64,000 bases of DNA from Nocardia grenadensis NBRC 108939 (GCF_001613445.1 NZ_BDCJ01000002.1:206034-270033), one strand, 5' to 3'; shown: positions 19,087-27,828, counted from the first letter of the stretch. Notes: generated by a model not told the origin, from the letters alone. A program made the numbers and translations.

Positions 19087-20274
19087 ATGAAGGCGGTGAC
19101 CTGGCAGGGCAAGCGGGATGTATCGGTCGAGGAGGTGCCGGACCCGGGGATCCGGGAGCCGGGCGACGCAGTGGTCCGGGTGACCTCCACGGCGATCTGT
19201 GGTTCGGATCTGCATCTATACGAGCTGCTCGGTGCCTATATGACCCCCGGCGATGTGCTGGGCCACGAGCCGATCGGCATCGTGGAAGAGGTGGGGGCCG
19301 ATATCCGGAATCTATCGGTGGGCGACCGGGTGGTGGTGCCGTTCCAGATCAGCTGCGGCCGGTGTGAGATGTGCCGGCAGGGTCTGATGACACAGTGCGA
19401 GACCACCCAGGTCCGGGATCAGGGCTGTGGGGCGGCGCTGTTCGGCTACTCGAAGCTGTATGGCCAGGTGCCGGGTGGCCAGGCCGAATACCTGCGGGTA
19501 CCGCATGCGGATTTCACCCATATCCGGGTACCGTCCGACGCGGACGATACGCGCTACCTGTTCCTGTCCGATGTGCTGCCGACCGCCTGGCAGGCCGTGG
19601 AGTACGCGGGTGTCCCGGAGGGAGGTTCGGTGACAGTGCTCGGGCTGGGGCCGATCGGTGATATGGCCGCCCGGGTCGCGCACCACCGCGGGCTACGGGT
19701 GATCGGGGTTGATCTGGTTCCCGAGCGGCTGGAGCGTGTCGCCGCGCGCGGTATCGAAACCATCGATCTGCGGGCGGTCGGTGACGGCCTGGCCGATGCC
19801 ATTCGCGAGCGCACCGAAGGCCGAGGAACCGATTCGGTGATCGAGGCGGTCGGGATGGAAGCGCACGGGTCGCCACTGGCCGCCGCGGCGCAGCGCGTGG
19901 CGTCGTTGATGCCGACCATGTTGGCGCGGCCCGCGATGGACACCGTGAGTGTGGACCGGCTCGCGGCGCTGCATACCGCGATCGATATCGTGCGTCGCGG
20001 GGGCACCATCTCGATCGTCGGTGTCTACGGCGGAACGGTGGACCCGATGCCGATGCGGATCCTGTTCGACAAGCAGATCCAATTGCGGATGGGCCAGGCG
20101 AATGTGAAGCGCTGGGCCGACGACATTTTCCCGCTGCTCGACGACAGCGACCCGCTGGGCGTGGATTCGTTCACCACCCACCGGATACCGTTGTCGGCGG
20201 CGCCGGAGGCCTATCGGATGTTCCAGGCCAAGCGGGACGGCGCGGTCAAAGTGGTGCTCGACCCCGCCGCGTGA
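19087..20274 (+). CDS. Zinc-dependent alcohol dehydrogenase (MDR family)
   Basis: A 395-aa medium-chain dehydrogenase/reductase that oxidises an alcohol or aldehyde adduct with NAD(P)+. Catalytic zinc ligands are Cys38 (AICGSDLHLYE) and His60-Glu61 (GHEPIG). The structural zinc tetrad is CGRCEMCRQGLMTQC. The coenzyme-binding loop is LGLGPIGDMAARVAHHRG. The length and CGAALFGYSKLYG insert resemble the glutathione-independent formaldehyde/threonine dehydrogenase branch. ATG 19087 is chosen because GGAGG lies 8 nt upstream; GTG 19078 overlaps that site. The downstream neighbour on the opposite strand is a TSUP exporter. Substrate not known. Confidence 0.9.
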   Translation: MKAVTWQGKRDVSVEEVPDPGIREPGDAVVRVTSTAICGSDLHLYELLGAYMTPGDVLGHEPIGIVEEVGADIRNLSVGDRVVVPFQISCGRCEMCRQGLMTQCETTQVRDQGCGAALFGYSKLYGQVPGGQAEYLRVPHADFTHIRVPSDADDTRYLFLSDVLPTAWQAVEYAGVPEGGSVTVLGLGPIGDMAARVAHHRGLRVIGVDLVPERLERVAARGIETIDLRAVGDGLADAIRERTEGRGTDSVIEAVGMEAHGSPLAAAAQRVASLMPTMLARPAMDTVSVDRLAALHTAIDIVRRGGTISIVGVYGGTVDPMPMRILFDKQIQLRMGQANVKRWADDIFPLLDDSDPLGVDSFTTHRIPLSAAPEAYRMFQAKRDGAVKVVLDPAA

Positions 20275-20298
20275 GCCGGCTTCCGGTCGCCGGCCAGA

Positions 20299-21036
20299 TC
20301 AGGTGATCGCGAGATAGCCGGCGAGCCCGAATCCGCACAGGGCGACACCGATGCGCATGGCGGTCGGTGGGAGGCGGGCTACCAGCGGGGGTCCGTACCA
20401 TCCGCCGGCGAACGCACCGAGGCCCATGGCCACCGCGGCGAGCCAGTGCACCGGCCCGAAGACGGCGAATCCGACCGCCGCGACCAGGTTGGCGATGCCG
20501 GTCAGCACGCTCTTGAGCACACTGGCCCGCCAGATGGTCTCCGACGTGCACACCAGGATCAGGGCGAGGAACATGACGCCGACCCCCGCGCCGAAGTAGC
20601 CGCCGTAGAGGGCGACGACCGCGGTGGCGAGCGGGTAGAGCCGGGGGAAGGTCCGGCCGCCGGCGAGTTCGCGGAGTTTGGGTTGCAGCAGCAGGCTCGC
20701 GGAGGCCATGGCGATGAGGAAGGGGACAACGGCGGCGAAGACCTCCGCCGAGGTGGTGAGTAGCAGGACAGCACCGCCGAGGCCGCCGAGGGCGGCGCAG
20801 CCGGCATGGACGAGCAGCGCCCGGGAGTTGTCGTTGATCGCCGCGCCAGCCTTCGCGGTCGAGCCGACTCCGACGGCAACCATGGCGACCGTATTGGTCA
20901 CATTGGCCGACACCGGGGAGAGTCCGGCGGCGAGCAGGGCCGGATACGAGATCAGCGAGGCGATACCGGTTACGTAGCCGACGAGCCCGGCGAAGAATCC
21001 GGCGACCGTGACGAGACAGAAGGTGAGCACGGTCAA
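20299..21036 (-). CDS. TSUP-family (TauE/SafE) membrane permease
   Basis: A 245-aa integral membrane protein of the sulfite exporter TauE/SafE family, which moves small sulfur- or carbon-containing anions across the cytoplasmic membrane. Hydrophobic spans are clear, including FCLVTVAGFFAGLVGYVTG near the N-terminus, CAALGGLGGAVLLL, LATAVVALYGGYFGAGVGV (the second repeat, with the family GGYFGAG motif) and a C-terminal span RIGVALCGFGLAGYLAI. The start is TTG 21036, supported by GAGGAG 8 nt upstream; GTG 21030 is possible. It is convergent with the alcohol dehydrogenase. The transported anion is unknown. Confidence 0.85.
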   Translation of the reverse strand: MTVLTFCLVTVAGFFAGLVGYVTGIASLISYPALLAAGLSPVSANVTNTVAMVAVGVGSTAKAGAAINDNSRALLVHAGCAALGGLGGAVLLLTTSAEVFAAVVPFLIAMASASLLLQPKLRELAGGRTFPRLYPLATAVVALYGGYFGAGVGVMFLALILVCTSETIWRASVLKSVLTGIANLVAAVGFAVFGPVHWLAAVAMGLGAFAGGWYGPPLVARLPPTAMRIGVALCGFGLAGYLAIT

Positions 21037-21367
21037 GGGCGGAACTCCTCGTGGAACTGATACCGGCGGGCGGGCACCGCCGAGGTCGGGGGAGGGACGG
21101 CCGGGGACACCGAGCGGTCTGCGGTCGTCGCGGCGCCGTTGCCGGATCGTGCCGGGACGATCCGCCGCAGCATAACGGTCGTACGGTTATCCGGGGGCGG
21201 CGGCTGGCCGATGATCGGCGTCGGGGCGTAGGGCGTCGGCGCCACAGTATTTACGACGAATAAAGAAAATGTCTCATAAAGGGTTGAACTCGTGCCCGAA
21301 GTGCGGAATACCTATCAGGGAACAGGCGATGCCGCGACGGCGCGGCACGAACCCGAGGAGACGGACT

Positions 21368-21826
21368 GTGCGCACATTCACCGGCAAGGATGAAGTTCTC
21401 GCCGCGGTGGGGGAGACCCTGGGCACGAGCGACTGGGTGGAGGTCACCCAGCGGATGGTCGACCAGTTCGCCGAGGCCACCGGGGATCATCAGTGGATCC
21501 ATGTCGATCCCGCGCGCGCGAAACGGGAGAGCCCGTTCGGCGGGCCCATCGCCCACGGCTACCTGACGCTGTCCCTGCTGCCGCTGCTCGGCTCGCGGAT
21601 CTTCGGCTTCGCGAACGCCAAACTGGGCATCAACTACGGCTCGAACAAGGTCCGGTTCCCGAGTCCGGTGCCGGTGGGCGCGAAGGTGCGGTCCACGGCC
21701 GTGCTCGCCGACGCGGCCGAGGTGTCCGGCGGGGCGCTGCAGCTGGTCGTCCAGCACACGGTGGAGATCGAGGGTGGGTCGAAGCCGGCATTGATCGCGG
21801 AGGCGGTGAGCCGAGTCGTGTTCTGA
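21368..21826 (+). CDS. MaoC-like (R)-enoyl-CoA hydratase
   Basis: A 152-aa single hot-dog domain that hydrates trans-2-enoyl-CoA to (R)-3-hydroxyacyl-CoA. The catalytic Asp40-His45 dyad (GDHQWIHVD) and the hydratase-2 signature FGGPIAHGYLTLSL are intact, with spacing identical to characterised (R)-hydratases. GTG 21368 is selected for the GAGGAGAC 6-7 nt upstream; ATG 21329 would add an Arg-rich extension. The 331-nt region upstream (21037-21367) contains an imperfect palindrome with ATAAC/GTTAT arms at 21172-21190 that could bind a TetR-like repressor. Likely part of fatty-acid or sterol side-chain degradation; it lies beside the dehydrogenase remnant and the mycofactocin-type SDR. Confidence 0.9.
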   Translation: MRTFTGKDEVLAAVGETLGTSDWVEVTQRMVDQFAEATGDHQWIHVDPARAKRESPFGGPIAHGYLTLSLLPLLGSRIFGFANAKLGINYGSNKVRFPSPVPVGAKVRSTAVLADAAEVSGGALQLVVQHTVEIEGGSKPALIAEAVSRVVF

Positions 21827-21840
21827 CCCGGCCCCGCGGG

Positions 21841-21915
21841 TCAACGGTCCGCGTCGGTGAAGCGGATGATTCCACGAATATTGCGGCCCGCGAGCATATC
21901 GGCGACGGTCACGGT
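21841..21915 (-). pseudogene. C-terminal remnant of a Zn alcohol dehydrogenase
   Basis: Reading the minus strand to the stop at 21841 gives a 24-residue tail containing MLAGRNIRGIIRF. This matches the C-terminal pattern of NDMA/mycofactocin-associated zinc alcohol dehydrogenases (a DMxAGxNIRGVI-type ending). Upstream codons lose all resemblance. Nothing else of the gene remains before the SDR at 21960. I read it as the stump of a deleted dehydrogenase; short length limits certainty. Confidence 0.5.
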
Positions 21916-21959
21916 GCCACCGCGAGGGCTCGGGGGCGGTGGCCCCGCGAACCGGTGGC

Positions 21960-22781
21960 TCAATACTGGGCCGCGCCCAGATCGACCGAAATGCTGGCGG
22001 CGGTGACGAACCGGGATTCGTCGCTCGCCAGCCAGCACACCGCGTCGGAGATGTCCTCGGGCTGTGCGATGCCGTCCGGCAGCAGGGGAGTGTTCATCCG
22101 CGCCAGGAGTTCATTGGTCTCCGCGGCCCGCATGAGCGCGCCGACCATGTCCCCGGAACCCATCGGCGTGGCGACCGGGCCGGGGGCGACACTGTTGACC
22201 CGGATCGAATGTTTGCCGAGTTCGGCCGCCAGCGCGCGGGCCATCCCGGTGACGGCGTGTTTACTGGCGGTGTAGTGCACCATGAACGGCTGCATCGCCA
22301 CACCCGAGGCGGAACTGATCAGGATGATCGAGCCGCCCCGCCCACCCTCGATGATCCGGCGCGCGCCGGCCATCACGGTGTTCCAGGTGCCGGTGACATT
22401 GGTGTCGAGAACCGCCTGGAACGACTCCGGGGTGATGGCGTCCCACGGTTCGGGGATACAGATTCCGGCGTTGGCGACGATCACGTCGAGCCGGCCGAAT
22501 GCGGCCATCCCGGCATCGACGGTGGTCCGTAGCGCGGCCAGGTCGCGGGTATCGGCCGCGTCGGCGACGATCTCGCGCCCGGTCTCCTCCACCAGGCGGA
22601 CGGTCTCGTCGAGATCGCCGGGAGTCGCGGCGTCGTAGGGAACCGCGGGCGGCAGCGGACCACACAGGTCCACCGCGATGATATCGGCGCCCTCGGCCGC
22701 CAGCCGGACGGCGTGGGCCCGGCCCTGACCGCGCGCCGCGCCGGTGACGAAAGCTACTCTGCCGGACAGTCGACCGCTCAC
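21960..22781 (-). CDS. Mycofactocin-coupled short-chain dehydrogenase
   Basis: A 273-aa SDR with the hallmarks of the mycofactocin-dependent subfamily: VAFVTGAARGQGRAHAVRLA with an EGADIIAVDLC strand, an insert before the DTRD motif, NAGIC, catalytic Ser in ISSASG and YTASK (Tyr and Lys). Members keep NAD(H) tightly bound and pass electrons to the peptide-derived cofactor mycofactocin instead of exchanging the nicotinamide. GTG 22781 has AGGAGAG 6 nt upstream. The mycofactocin biosynthesis genes are not in this window. The adjacent dehydrogenase remnant at 21841 suggests a once larger alcohol-oxidation locus. Confidence 0.88.
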   Translation of the reverse strand: MSGRLSGRVAFVTGAARGQGRAHAVRLAAEGADIIAVDLCGPLPPAVPYDAATPGDLDETVRLVEETGREIVADAADTRDLAALRTTVDAGMAAFGRLDVIVANAGICIPEPWDAITPESFQAVLDTNVTGTWNTVMAGARRIIEGGRGGSIILISSASGVAMQPFMVHYTASKHAVTGMARALAAELGKHSIRVNSVAPGPVATPMGSGDMVGALMRAAETNELLARMNTPLLPDGIAQPEDISDAVCWLASDESRFVTAASISVDLGAAQY

Positions 22782-22899
22782 TTGCCGCTCTCCTGTCGTC
22801 GCGAACACATCCGACTATTGTGTGCCGCCCGGGCCGCGTCGTGCACGCACCGGGATGTGAGCGGGGTGGGTCGGTGTGGGCGTGCGCGGCGCCCGCGGG

Positions 22900-23613
22900 C
22901 TACTCCGACAGCGCTTTGAGGGCCAGTTCGGCCAGCTCCGGCCGACAGATGAGCAGATCGGGGAGATAGGGATCGGGGCGGTTGTAGATCAGCGGGCTTC
23001 CGTCCAGGCGGGAGACGTGCAACCCGGCCGCGGCCGCCACCGCGACCGGTGCGCAGGAATCCCATTCGTACTGGCCGCCCGAATGGGCGTAGATATCGGC
23101 GATGCCCCGGACCACCGCCATCGCCTTGGCGCCGGCCGAGCCCATCGGGACCTCGGTCGCCTCCAGGCGGGCCACCATTCGCCGGACCTCGAAGGACGGC
23201 CGGTTGCGTGACAGCGCCACCCGCACGGTCCCGGGCGGCGGGGGCGGCGGGAGGATCGGCGGCCGGCCGGTATGCAGTAGCAGGCCCTCGGCCGGGAGCG
23301 CGACCGCTCCCGCGGCGGGCTTTCCGTCCACCGCGAGCGCCACGTGCACCGCCCAGTCCGCACGTGCGGGTTCACCGTACTCCCGGGTCCCGTCGAGGGG
23401 GTCGACGATCCACACCCGGGACCGCCGAACGCGGTCGCCGTCGTCGGGCGATTCCTCCGAGAGCACCGCGTCCGCCGGGCGTTCGGCGGCCAGCCGCCCG
23501 AGCAGGAAGTTATCGGACCGCCGGTCGCCGACAGCGCCCCCGAGGTCCCGGATGCCGAGCAGTAGTTCCCCGGCTTCGCCGGCCAATGTCGCGGCGAGTG
23601 TGTGGTCGTCCAT
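22900..23613 (-). CDS. cysQ: CysQ-like 3'-phosphoadenosine/inositol phosphatase
   Basis: A 237-aa Mg2+-dependent, Li+-sensitive phosphatase of the inositol-monophosphatase superfamily. Metal-binding motifs are visible as LSEESPDD and WIVDPLDGTREY, and the C-terminal WDSCAPVAVAAAAGL carries the third metal-ligand Asp. Actinobacterial CysQ removes 3'-phosphoadenosine 5'-phosphate, protecting sulfation and sulfate assimilation. ATG 23613 (MDDHTLAATL) follows GGAAGGAT. An AT-rich TGGTATAT element about 35 nt upstream could be an extended -10. CysQ and inositol phosphatase activities cannot be separated by sequence alone. Confidence 0.85.
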   Translation of the reverse strand: MDDHTLAATLAGEAGELLLGIRDLGGAVGDRRSDNFLLGRLAAERPADAVLSEESPDDGDRVRRSRVWIVDPLDGTREYGEPARADWAVHVALAVDGKPAAGAVALPAEGLLLHTGRPPILPPPPPPGTVRVALSRNRPSFEVRRMVARLEATEVPMGSAGAKAMAVVRGIADIYAHSGGQYEWDSCAPVAVAAAAGLHVSRLDGSPLIYNRPDPYLPDLLICRPELAELALKALSE

Positions 23614-23737
23614 GCGGATCCTTCCCGGCGAGCGGTGCCGCCCAGATCCATATACCACGACGCGACCGGTGCATTCGTCCCGCGGTTCCGCGGACCGGAC
23701 CGGCGGAACACCGACCCGGACGGGCCGGCGCGGCAGG

Positions 23738-23884
23738 TCAGTAGGCGATGAACAGGATCTCGTCGCGCGAGTAATCGTGGCCGGGATGGTTCTCGGTGAG
23801 ATGCTTACGCACCACATCGACCAGTTCGTCCTCGGTGGCGCCGGTCAGATGCTCGCCACAGGGGCAGTTGAGCCGTGTCTTCAC
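23738..23884 (-). CDS. Small DUF1059 protein
   Basis: A 48-aa protein beginning at GTG 23884, preceded by AAAGGAA. It contains CPCGEHLTGATEDELVDVV and HLTENHPGHDY, the pattern of DUF1059: a Cys pair near the N-terminus followed by a His-containing helix. A metal-binding role is plausible but unproven. A short perfect inverted repeat (CGTTC-AAC-GAACG, 23902-23914) 18 nt upstream of the start could be an operator. It is the first gene before cysQ on the same strand but separated by 124 nt. Confidence 0.75.
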   Translation of the reverse strand: MKTRLNCPCGEHLTGATEDELVDVVRKHLTENHPGHDYSRDEILFIAY

Positions 23885-24121
23885 AGAAATTCCTTTCTTC
23901 GCGTTCAACGAACGGGAACAGCGTACGTCTCCGGTGGCCGGGACGACGGCTTTCGGAGGCTGCCGCGACCGTAGCCGGGACCCCGGCGCGCGGGACACCG
24001 GACCGGGTCCGCCGCCAGGGATTCCGTGCTGTTCGGCTCGGGCGGCCGCCCACCGTGTCATGCCGGCAAGGCGGCCCGGGCCACGGCGCACCCCACTGCC
24101 CGGTCGGCAAAGGTGGAAAGC

Positions 24122-24233
24122 ATGGCGACGCCGGTGATCATCGGCGCCGCACGGACCAGCGATCGGACGATCCTTCGATGGCGTCCTCCGCGCCGGTGGT
24201 GGCCGGGGTGGCGCGGTGATTCTCGAGCTCTGA
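24122..24233 (+). pseudogene. Internally deleted thiolase remnant
   Basis: ATG 24122 (behind AAAGGTGGAAAG) reads MATPVIIGAARTS, the standard N-terminus of thiolases. About 70 nt further on, in another frame, the sequence reads GGGRGGAVILEL and stops at 24233, which resembles the thiolase C-terminal GGG motif and last strand. The roughly 350 codons between, including both active-site Cys residues, are missing. The remnant ends exactly where the convergent P450 ends (24234). The rest of the gap 23885-24121 shows nothing recognisable. Confidence 0.5.
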
Positions 24234-25508
24234 TCAGGCGCGCCGCACCGGCATCCGTCTGATGCCGTGGACGAAATCGCTGTGGACGTATTCCGGTTCG
24301 CCGAGCACCACGTCGGGGATCCGGGAGAGCAGCTCATGGAAGAGCAGTCGCAGTTGCATCCTGGCCAGCCACGCACCCAGGCAGAAGTGGGCTCCGCCGC
24401 CGCCGAAACCGGAATGCGGATTGGGATCGCGGGTGAGGTCGAAGATATGGGGCGCGTCGAGTGCGGCCTCGTCGCGATTCGCCGAACAGTAGAAGAGCAC
24501 CAGTTTCTCGCCCGCCCGCACCCGGGTGCCCGCGACCTCGGTATCGGTCACCGCGTGGCGGGCGAAATGAACGACCGGGGTCGCCCAGCGGATGAACTCC
24601 TCGACCGCGCCGCCGAGCCGGGACGCCGGATCTTCGAGCAGCCATTCGCGCTGCGCCGGATGGTCGATCAACGCCTTGAAGCCGTGGGAGGTGGTCTGTT
24701 TCAGGGTGTCGTTTCCCGCGGAAGCGAGCAGGACCATGAACGCACCGATCTCTTCGTCGGTGAGACGGTGACCGTCCACCTCCGCGGTCACGATCGCGGA
24801 CATCAGGTCGTCGCGGGGTGCGCGGCGGCGGCGTGCGGCGAGTTCTGTTGCGGTGCCATGCAGAACGGTGAACTGGGACATGAAGAAACCGGCCCGTTCC
24901 TCGAGGCTCGCGTATTCCTCGTCGCTGGAGCCGAACATCGCCTCGGCCGCGTACGCGACGGTTTCCCGGTCGGCACGGTCGATGCCGATCATGTCCGACA
25001 CAGTACGCATGGGCAGTTTGCGCGAGAGGCTGTCCACGAGGTCCACCGGTTCCTCGCCGCGCAGGTCGGCGAGGAACTCGTCGACGATCTCGGCGGCGTT
25101 GGCGCGGATCTGGATTTCGATGCGGCGCACCTGTTTCGGGGTGAACGCGGCGCTGATGAGGCGCCGGTACCGCGTGTGCCGGGGCGGGTCCATGGTGAGG
25201 AAGAAACTGGTCGGCCGCTGCAACTCCACCGGCATCGGGTCCATGCTGATACCCAGGCTCGAGGTGAACAGGTCCGGGTGCCGGCTGATGTAGGCGATAT
25301 CGTGCTGCCGGGTCACCGCCCAGAAGCCGGGTTCGGAATGCGGGAATACCGCGGGTGCCGGTGCGTGCCAGGTGAGTCCGGGTTCGGTGCGCAACTGGGC
25401 GAAGACCTCGTCGCGGGCGGCGAAGTCACGAGCCCAGAACGCCGGTCCGGAGATATCGAGCCGGTGGAAGCGGCGGGTTGTGGCCGGGGCGCTGTCGGCA
25501 GGTTTCAT
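24234..25508 (-). CDS. Cytochrome P450 (CYP124/125/142-like)
   Basis: A 424-aa soluble bacterial P450. The I-helix oxygen-binding segment is LASAGNDTLKQTTSHG, the ERR triad region follows in EEFIRWATPVVHFAR, and the haem loop is FGGGGAHFCLGAWLARMQ with the axial Cys. The substrate-entry motif FFLTMDPPRHTRYRRL is typical of lipid- or sterol-oxidising actinobacterial P450s. It needs ferredoxin and reductase partners, which are not adjacent. ATG 25508 follows GGAG; longer frames give nonsense. The neighbouring thiolase remnant, MaoC, TesB and FadE34-like genes suggest a role in alkyl or sterol side-chain oxidation, but the substrate is unknown. Confidence 0.88.
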   Translation of the reverse strand: MKPADSAPATTRRFHRLDISGPAFWARDFAARDEVFAQLRTEPGLTWHAPAPAVFPHSEPGFWAVTRQHDIAYISRHPDLFTSSLGISMDPMPVELQRPTSFFLTMDPPRHTRYRRLISAAFTPKQVRRIEIQIRANAAEIVDEFLADLRGEEPVDLVDSLSRKLPMRTVSDMIGIDRADRETVAYAAEAMFGSSDEEYASLEERAGFFMSQFTVLHGTATELAARRRRAPRDDLMSAIVTAEVDGHRLTDEEIGAFMVLLASAGNDTLKQTTSHGFKALIDHPAQREWLLEDPASRLGGAVEEFIRWATPVVHFARHAVTDTEVAGTRVRAGEKLVLFYCSANRDEAALDAPHIFDLTRDPNPHSGFGGGGAHFCLGAWLARMQLRLLFHELLSRIPDVVLGEPEYVHSDFVHGIRRMPVRRA

Positions 25509-25931
25509 GAGCGGCTCCGGGCTCGGCAGACCATGGGTACCGCACGCGGTGCAGGCCGGGGACGAGCGCGCGCCGGTAGGAATACTGTAGTGCGCGGCCT
25601 GGTTCCCGGCGGCTGCTTCCGGTGAATCGGGTGGCGCTCGGCGTGCTCGCTGCCGGAAGTCGCGGAGCGGCGTCGGCACGTCCCGATACGTCGAACACTT
25701 CCGTGCCGGTCTCCCGAGATCTGCCCTGCCGCACGGAGACGGTGTCCGAGTCTCCGACAGGACCGGACAAGACCGAGAATTTCTGCGTACGGAAGCGAAA
25801 ACTTATCGATTCGAGACATTCGTCGAGGAATCTGTTCTCCGAACGATGAATCCGCCGCACCGTGGTCGTCACGAGCGTCGAGCCCTTCGTGCCCATATCG
25901 TGCCGCACCACAACCGGACAGAGAGAAACCG
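25509..25931. other. Intergenic region between divergent P450 and methyltransferase genes
   Basis: 423 nt without a supportable gene. The most AT-rich stretch is 25775-25830, a plausible promoter zone for the methyltransferase at 25932, but no consensus -35/-10 pair stands out. Reading frames across it have Ser/Arg-rich composition unlike the neighbouring genes. Confidence 0.4.
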
Positions 25932-26807
25932 ATGACAGACACGCCCTTCCGTGCACCGGTCGGAGCCCGCCCGCCCGTCGGGGTCGACACCTCTCGGGCC
26001 AGTATCGCCCGGGTGCACGACGCCAGTCTCGGTGGTAAGGACAACTTCGAAGTCGATCGCCGAGCACTCGACTCGGTGCTGGAGGTCGCGCCGGGGATAG
26101 CGGAGGTGTCCCGGCGGAACCGGGCCTGGATGCGCCGGGTGGTTCGGTATCTCGCGGGAATCGTGGGGGTGGATCAGTTCCTGGACGCGGGTGCCGGGCT
26201 GCCGACCGTGGGAAATACCCATGAGATCGCCCAGTTGGTGACTCCGCGGGCTCGGGTCGTGTACCTGGACAATGACCCGATGTGTGTCGTGCACGGCCGG
26301 GTGCTGCTGGAGACCAACGAGGACACGGTATACCTCCACGGCGACCTGACCGATCCCGATGTCCTGGGGCATAATTCGGCGGTGTGGCGCTATCTCGACC
26401 GCGCGCGGCCGGTGGCCGTCCTCTTCGGTTCGGTGCTACATCACATCGAGGACGCGGCGAATCCGGCGGGGATCGTCGCGGGGTGTGTGGAGGCGCTGAG
26501 CCCGGGCTCTTTCGTGGCGATCACGCACTACTGGGATCCGGCCGACGGTTCGCCCGCGCACGAATTGGCCCGGGCGGTGGAGCGGCGCTTCCTGGAGCGC
26601 GGGCTGGGGACCGGCTGGTACCGGAGCCGGGAGGAGATCGTTTCCTATTTCGACGGACTCGAACTCGTCGATCCCGGGGTGGTTCCGGTCGACCAGTGGT
26701 GGCCCGCGGGGCCGGTGCGGGCGCCGCAGACCGTCGAGGAACGGCTGCTGCTGGGCGGTGTCGGGCGTAAGAGCGAGCGTCCGGTGGCTCCGCCCGGCGA
26801 CAGGTGA
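25932..26807 (+). CDS. SAM-dependent methyltransferase, Methyltransf_19 (DUF574) family
   Basis: A 291-aa Rossmann methyltransferase of the actinobacteria-specific Methyltransf_19 family. The N-terminal signature ASIARVHDASLGGKDNFEVDR, of which the GGKDNFEVDR core is diagnostic, precedes the SAM-binding loop FLDAGAGLPTVGNTHE and the acidic strand VVYLDNDPMCV. The C-terminal GLELVDPGVVPVDQWWP block is also conserved. Substrates are unknown for the family; members often sit beside DUF397/Scr1-type regulators. Here it stands alone, but a decayed paralogue does occur beside such regulators at 61.9-62.4 kb. ATG 25932 is preceded by AGAGAGAAA. Confidence 0.88.
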   Translation: MTDTPFRAPVGARPPVGVDTSRASIARVHDASLGGKDNFEVDRRALDSVLEVAPGIAEVSRRNRAWMRRVVRYLAGIVGVDQFLDAGAGLPTVGNTHEIAQLVTPRARVVYLDNDPMCVVHGRVLLETNEDTVYLHGDLTDPDVLGHNSAVWRYLDRARPVAVLFGSVLHHIEDAANPAGIVAGCVEALSPGSFVAITHYWDPADGSPAHELARAVERRFLERGLGTGWYRSREEIVSYFDGLELVDPGVVPVDQWWPAGPVRAPQTVEERLLLGGVGRKSERPVAPPGDR

Positions 26808-26880
26808 GACGTGGACCCGGTTGATTACGGATGCCGTGAGCTCTTCGAACGAACCGTGGACAGTGGCCGACGCACCCCGG

Positions 26881-27762
26881 TCAGCGGGAGGTGCGGGGTC
26901 GGATCAACCCCTCCTGCATCGTGGTCGCGCACAGCCGACCCGCCCGGTCCAGGATCTCACCGTGCGCGAGCCCACGACCACCACCCGCCCAGCGTCCGTA
27001 CTGATCGTGCAGGAACCAGTCGTCGACCCGCAGGGGTGCGTGGAACCAGATCGAATGGTTGATCGTGGCCACCTGGAGTTCTCGGTCGCGCAGGGCCTCG
27101 CCGTGCGGTCCGGTCGTCGCCGAGAGCAACAGCAGATCACTCAGATACATCAGGCACGCGGCCTGCTCCAGACCTGTATCGGGCACCGGCGCCCGGGTGC
27201 GCAGCCATACCCGCTGCCGCGGTCCGGAGGCGGCGCCGCGCATGGCGTGCGCGCGGGCGGGTGGATCGGGGAACCGGGCGTCCACCCCGAGCGCGTCGAG
27301 GAAAGTGGTGGTCCAGCGCATGGCGTCGCGGTCCTCGGCGAAGATCTCCGCCGGATCGGGCACCTCGTCGGGGCCGGGAGTGTCGAGTGCGGCGACCTGA
27401 TGGGCCAAACCGTCCTCGGGGCGATGGAACGAGGCGAGCATCGTGAAGATCACGCGACCGTTCTGGGTCGCCTCGACCCGCCGGGTGGAGAAGGAGCCGC
27501 CGTCCCGCACCGGCTCCACCACGAACTCGGTGGGCACGGTGGTGTCGCCCGGAAGCAGGAAATAGGTCTGCGCGGAATGGATGGGCCGGTCCACCGGGGC
27601 GGTAAACCCTGCCGCCAGCACCGCCTGACCGGCGACTTCGCCGCCGTAGCTGCGGCGTGCGGGCCCGTCGTGGGTGCGGCCACGGAAGCGGTGGTCCCCG
27701 ACGCGTTCGAGAGCGAGCCGGTCGGCCACCGATTCCGCGGGCCGCACGCTCTCCAGGGTCAT
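26881..27762 (-). CDS. tesB: TesB-type acyl-CoA thioesterase II with altered active site
   Basis: A 293-aa double hot-dog protein of the acyl-CoA thioesterase II family, which hydrolyses medium- and long-chain acyl-CoA. The N-terminal domain has GGEVAGQAVLAAG and SAQTYFLLPGD; the C-terminal domain has WFHAPLRVDDWFLHD and TMQEGLIRPR. In E. coli TesB the catalytic Asp, Thr and Gln act together. Here the Asp position in TINHSIWFH is Asn235 (codon AAC), the Thr region reads YGRWAGGG, and only Gln283 is kept. Activity may therefore be altered or lost. ATG 27762 follows GGAGGTGG. It lies in a cluster of beta-oxidation-type genes. Confidence 0.85.
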   Translation of the reverse strand: MTLESVRPAESVADRLALERVGDHRFRGRTHDGPARRSYGGEVAGQAVLAAGFTAPVDRPIHSAQTYFLLPGDTTVPTEFVVEPVRDGGSFSTRRVEATQNGRVIFTMLASFHRPEDGLAHQVAALDTPGPDEVPDPAEIFAEDRDAMRWTTTFLDALGVDARFPDPPARAHAMRGAASGPRQRVWLRTRAPVPDTGLEQAACLMYLSDLLLLSATTGPHGEALRDRELQVATINHSIWFHAPLRVDDWFLHDQYGRWAGGGRGLAHGEILDRAGRLCATTMQEGLIRPRTSR

Positions 27763-27828
27763 GGCCACCTCCGTGGGGAACGATACGGCCGTGTGCCGCG
27801 ATTTCGGACAAGGTCGGATCCCATTATG

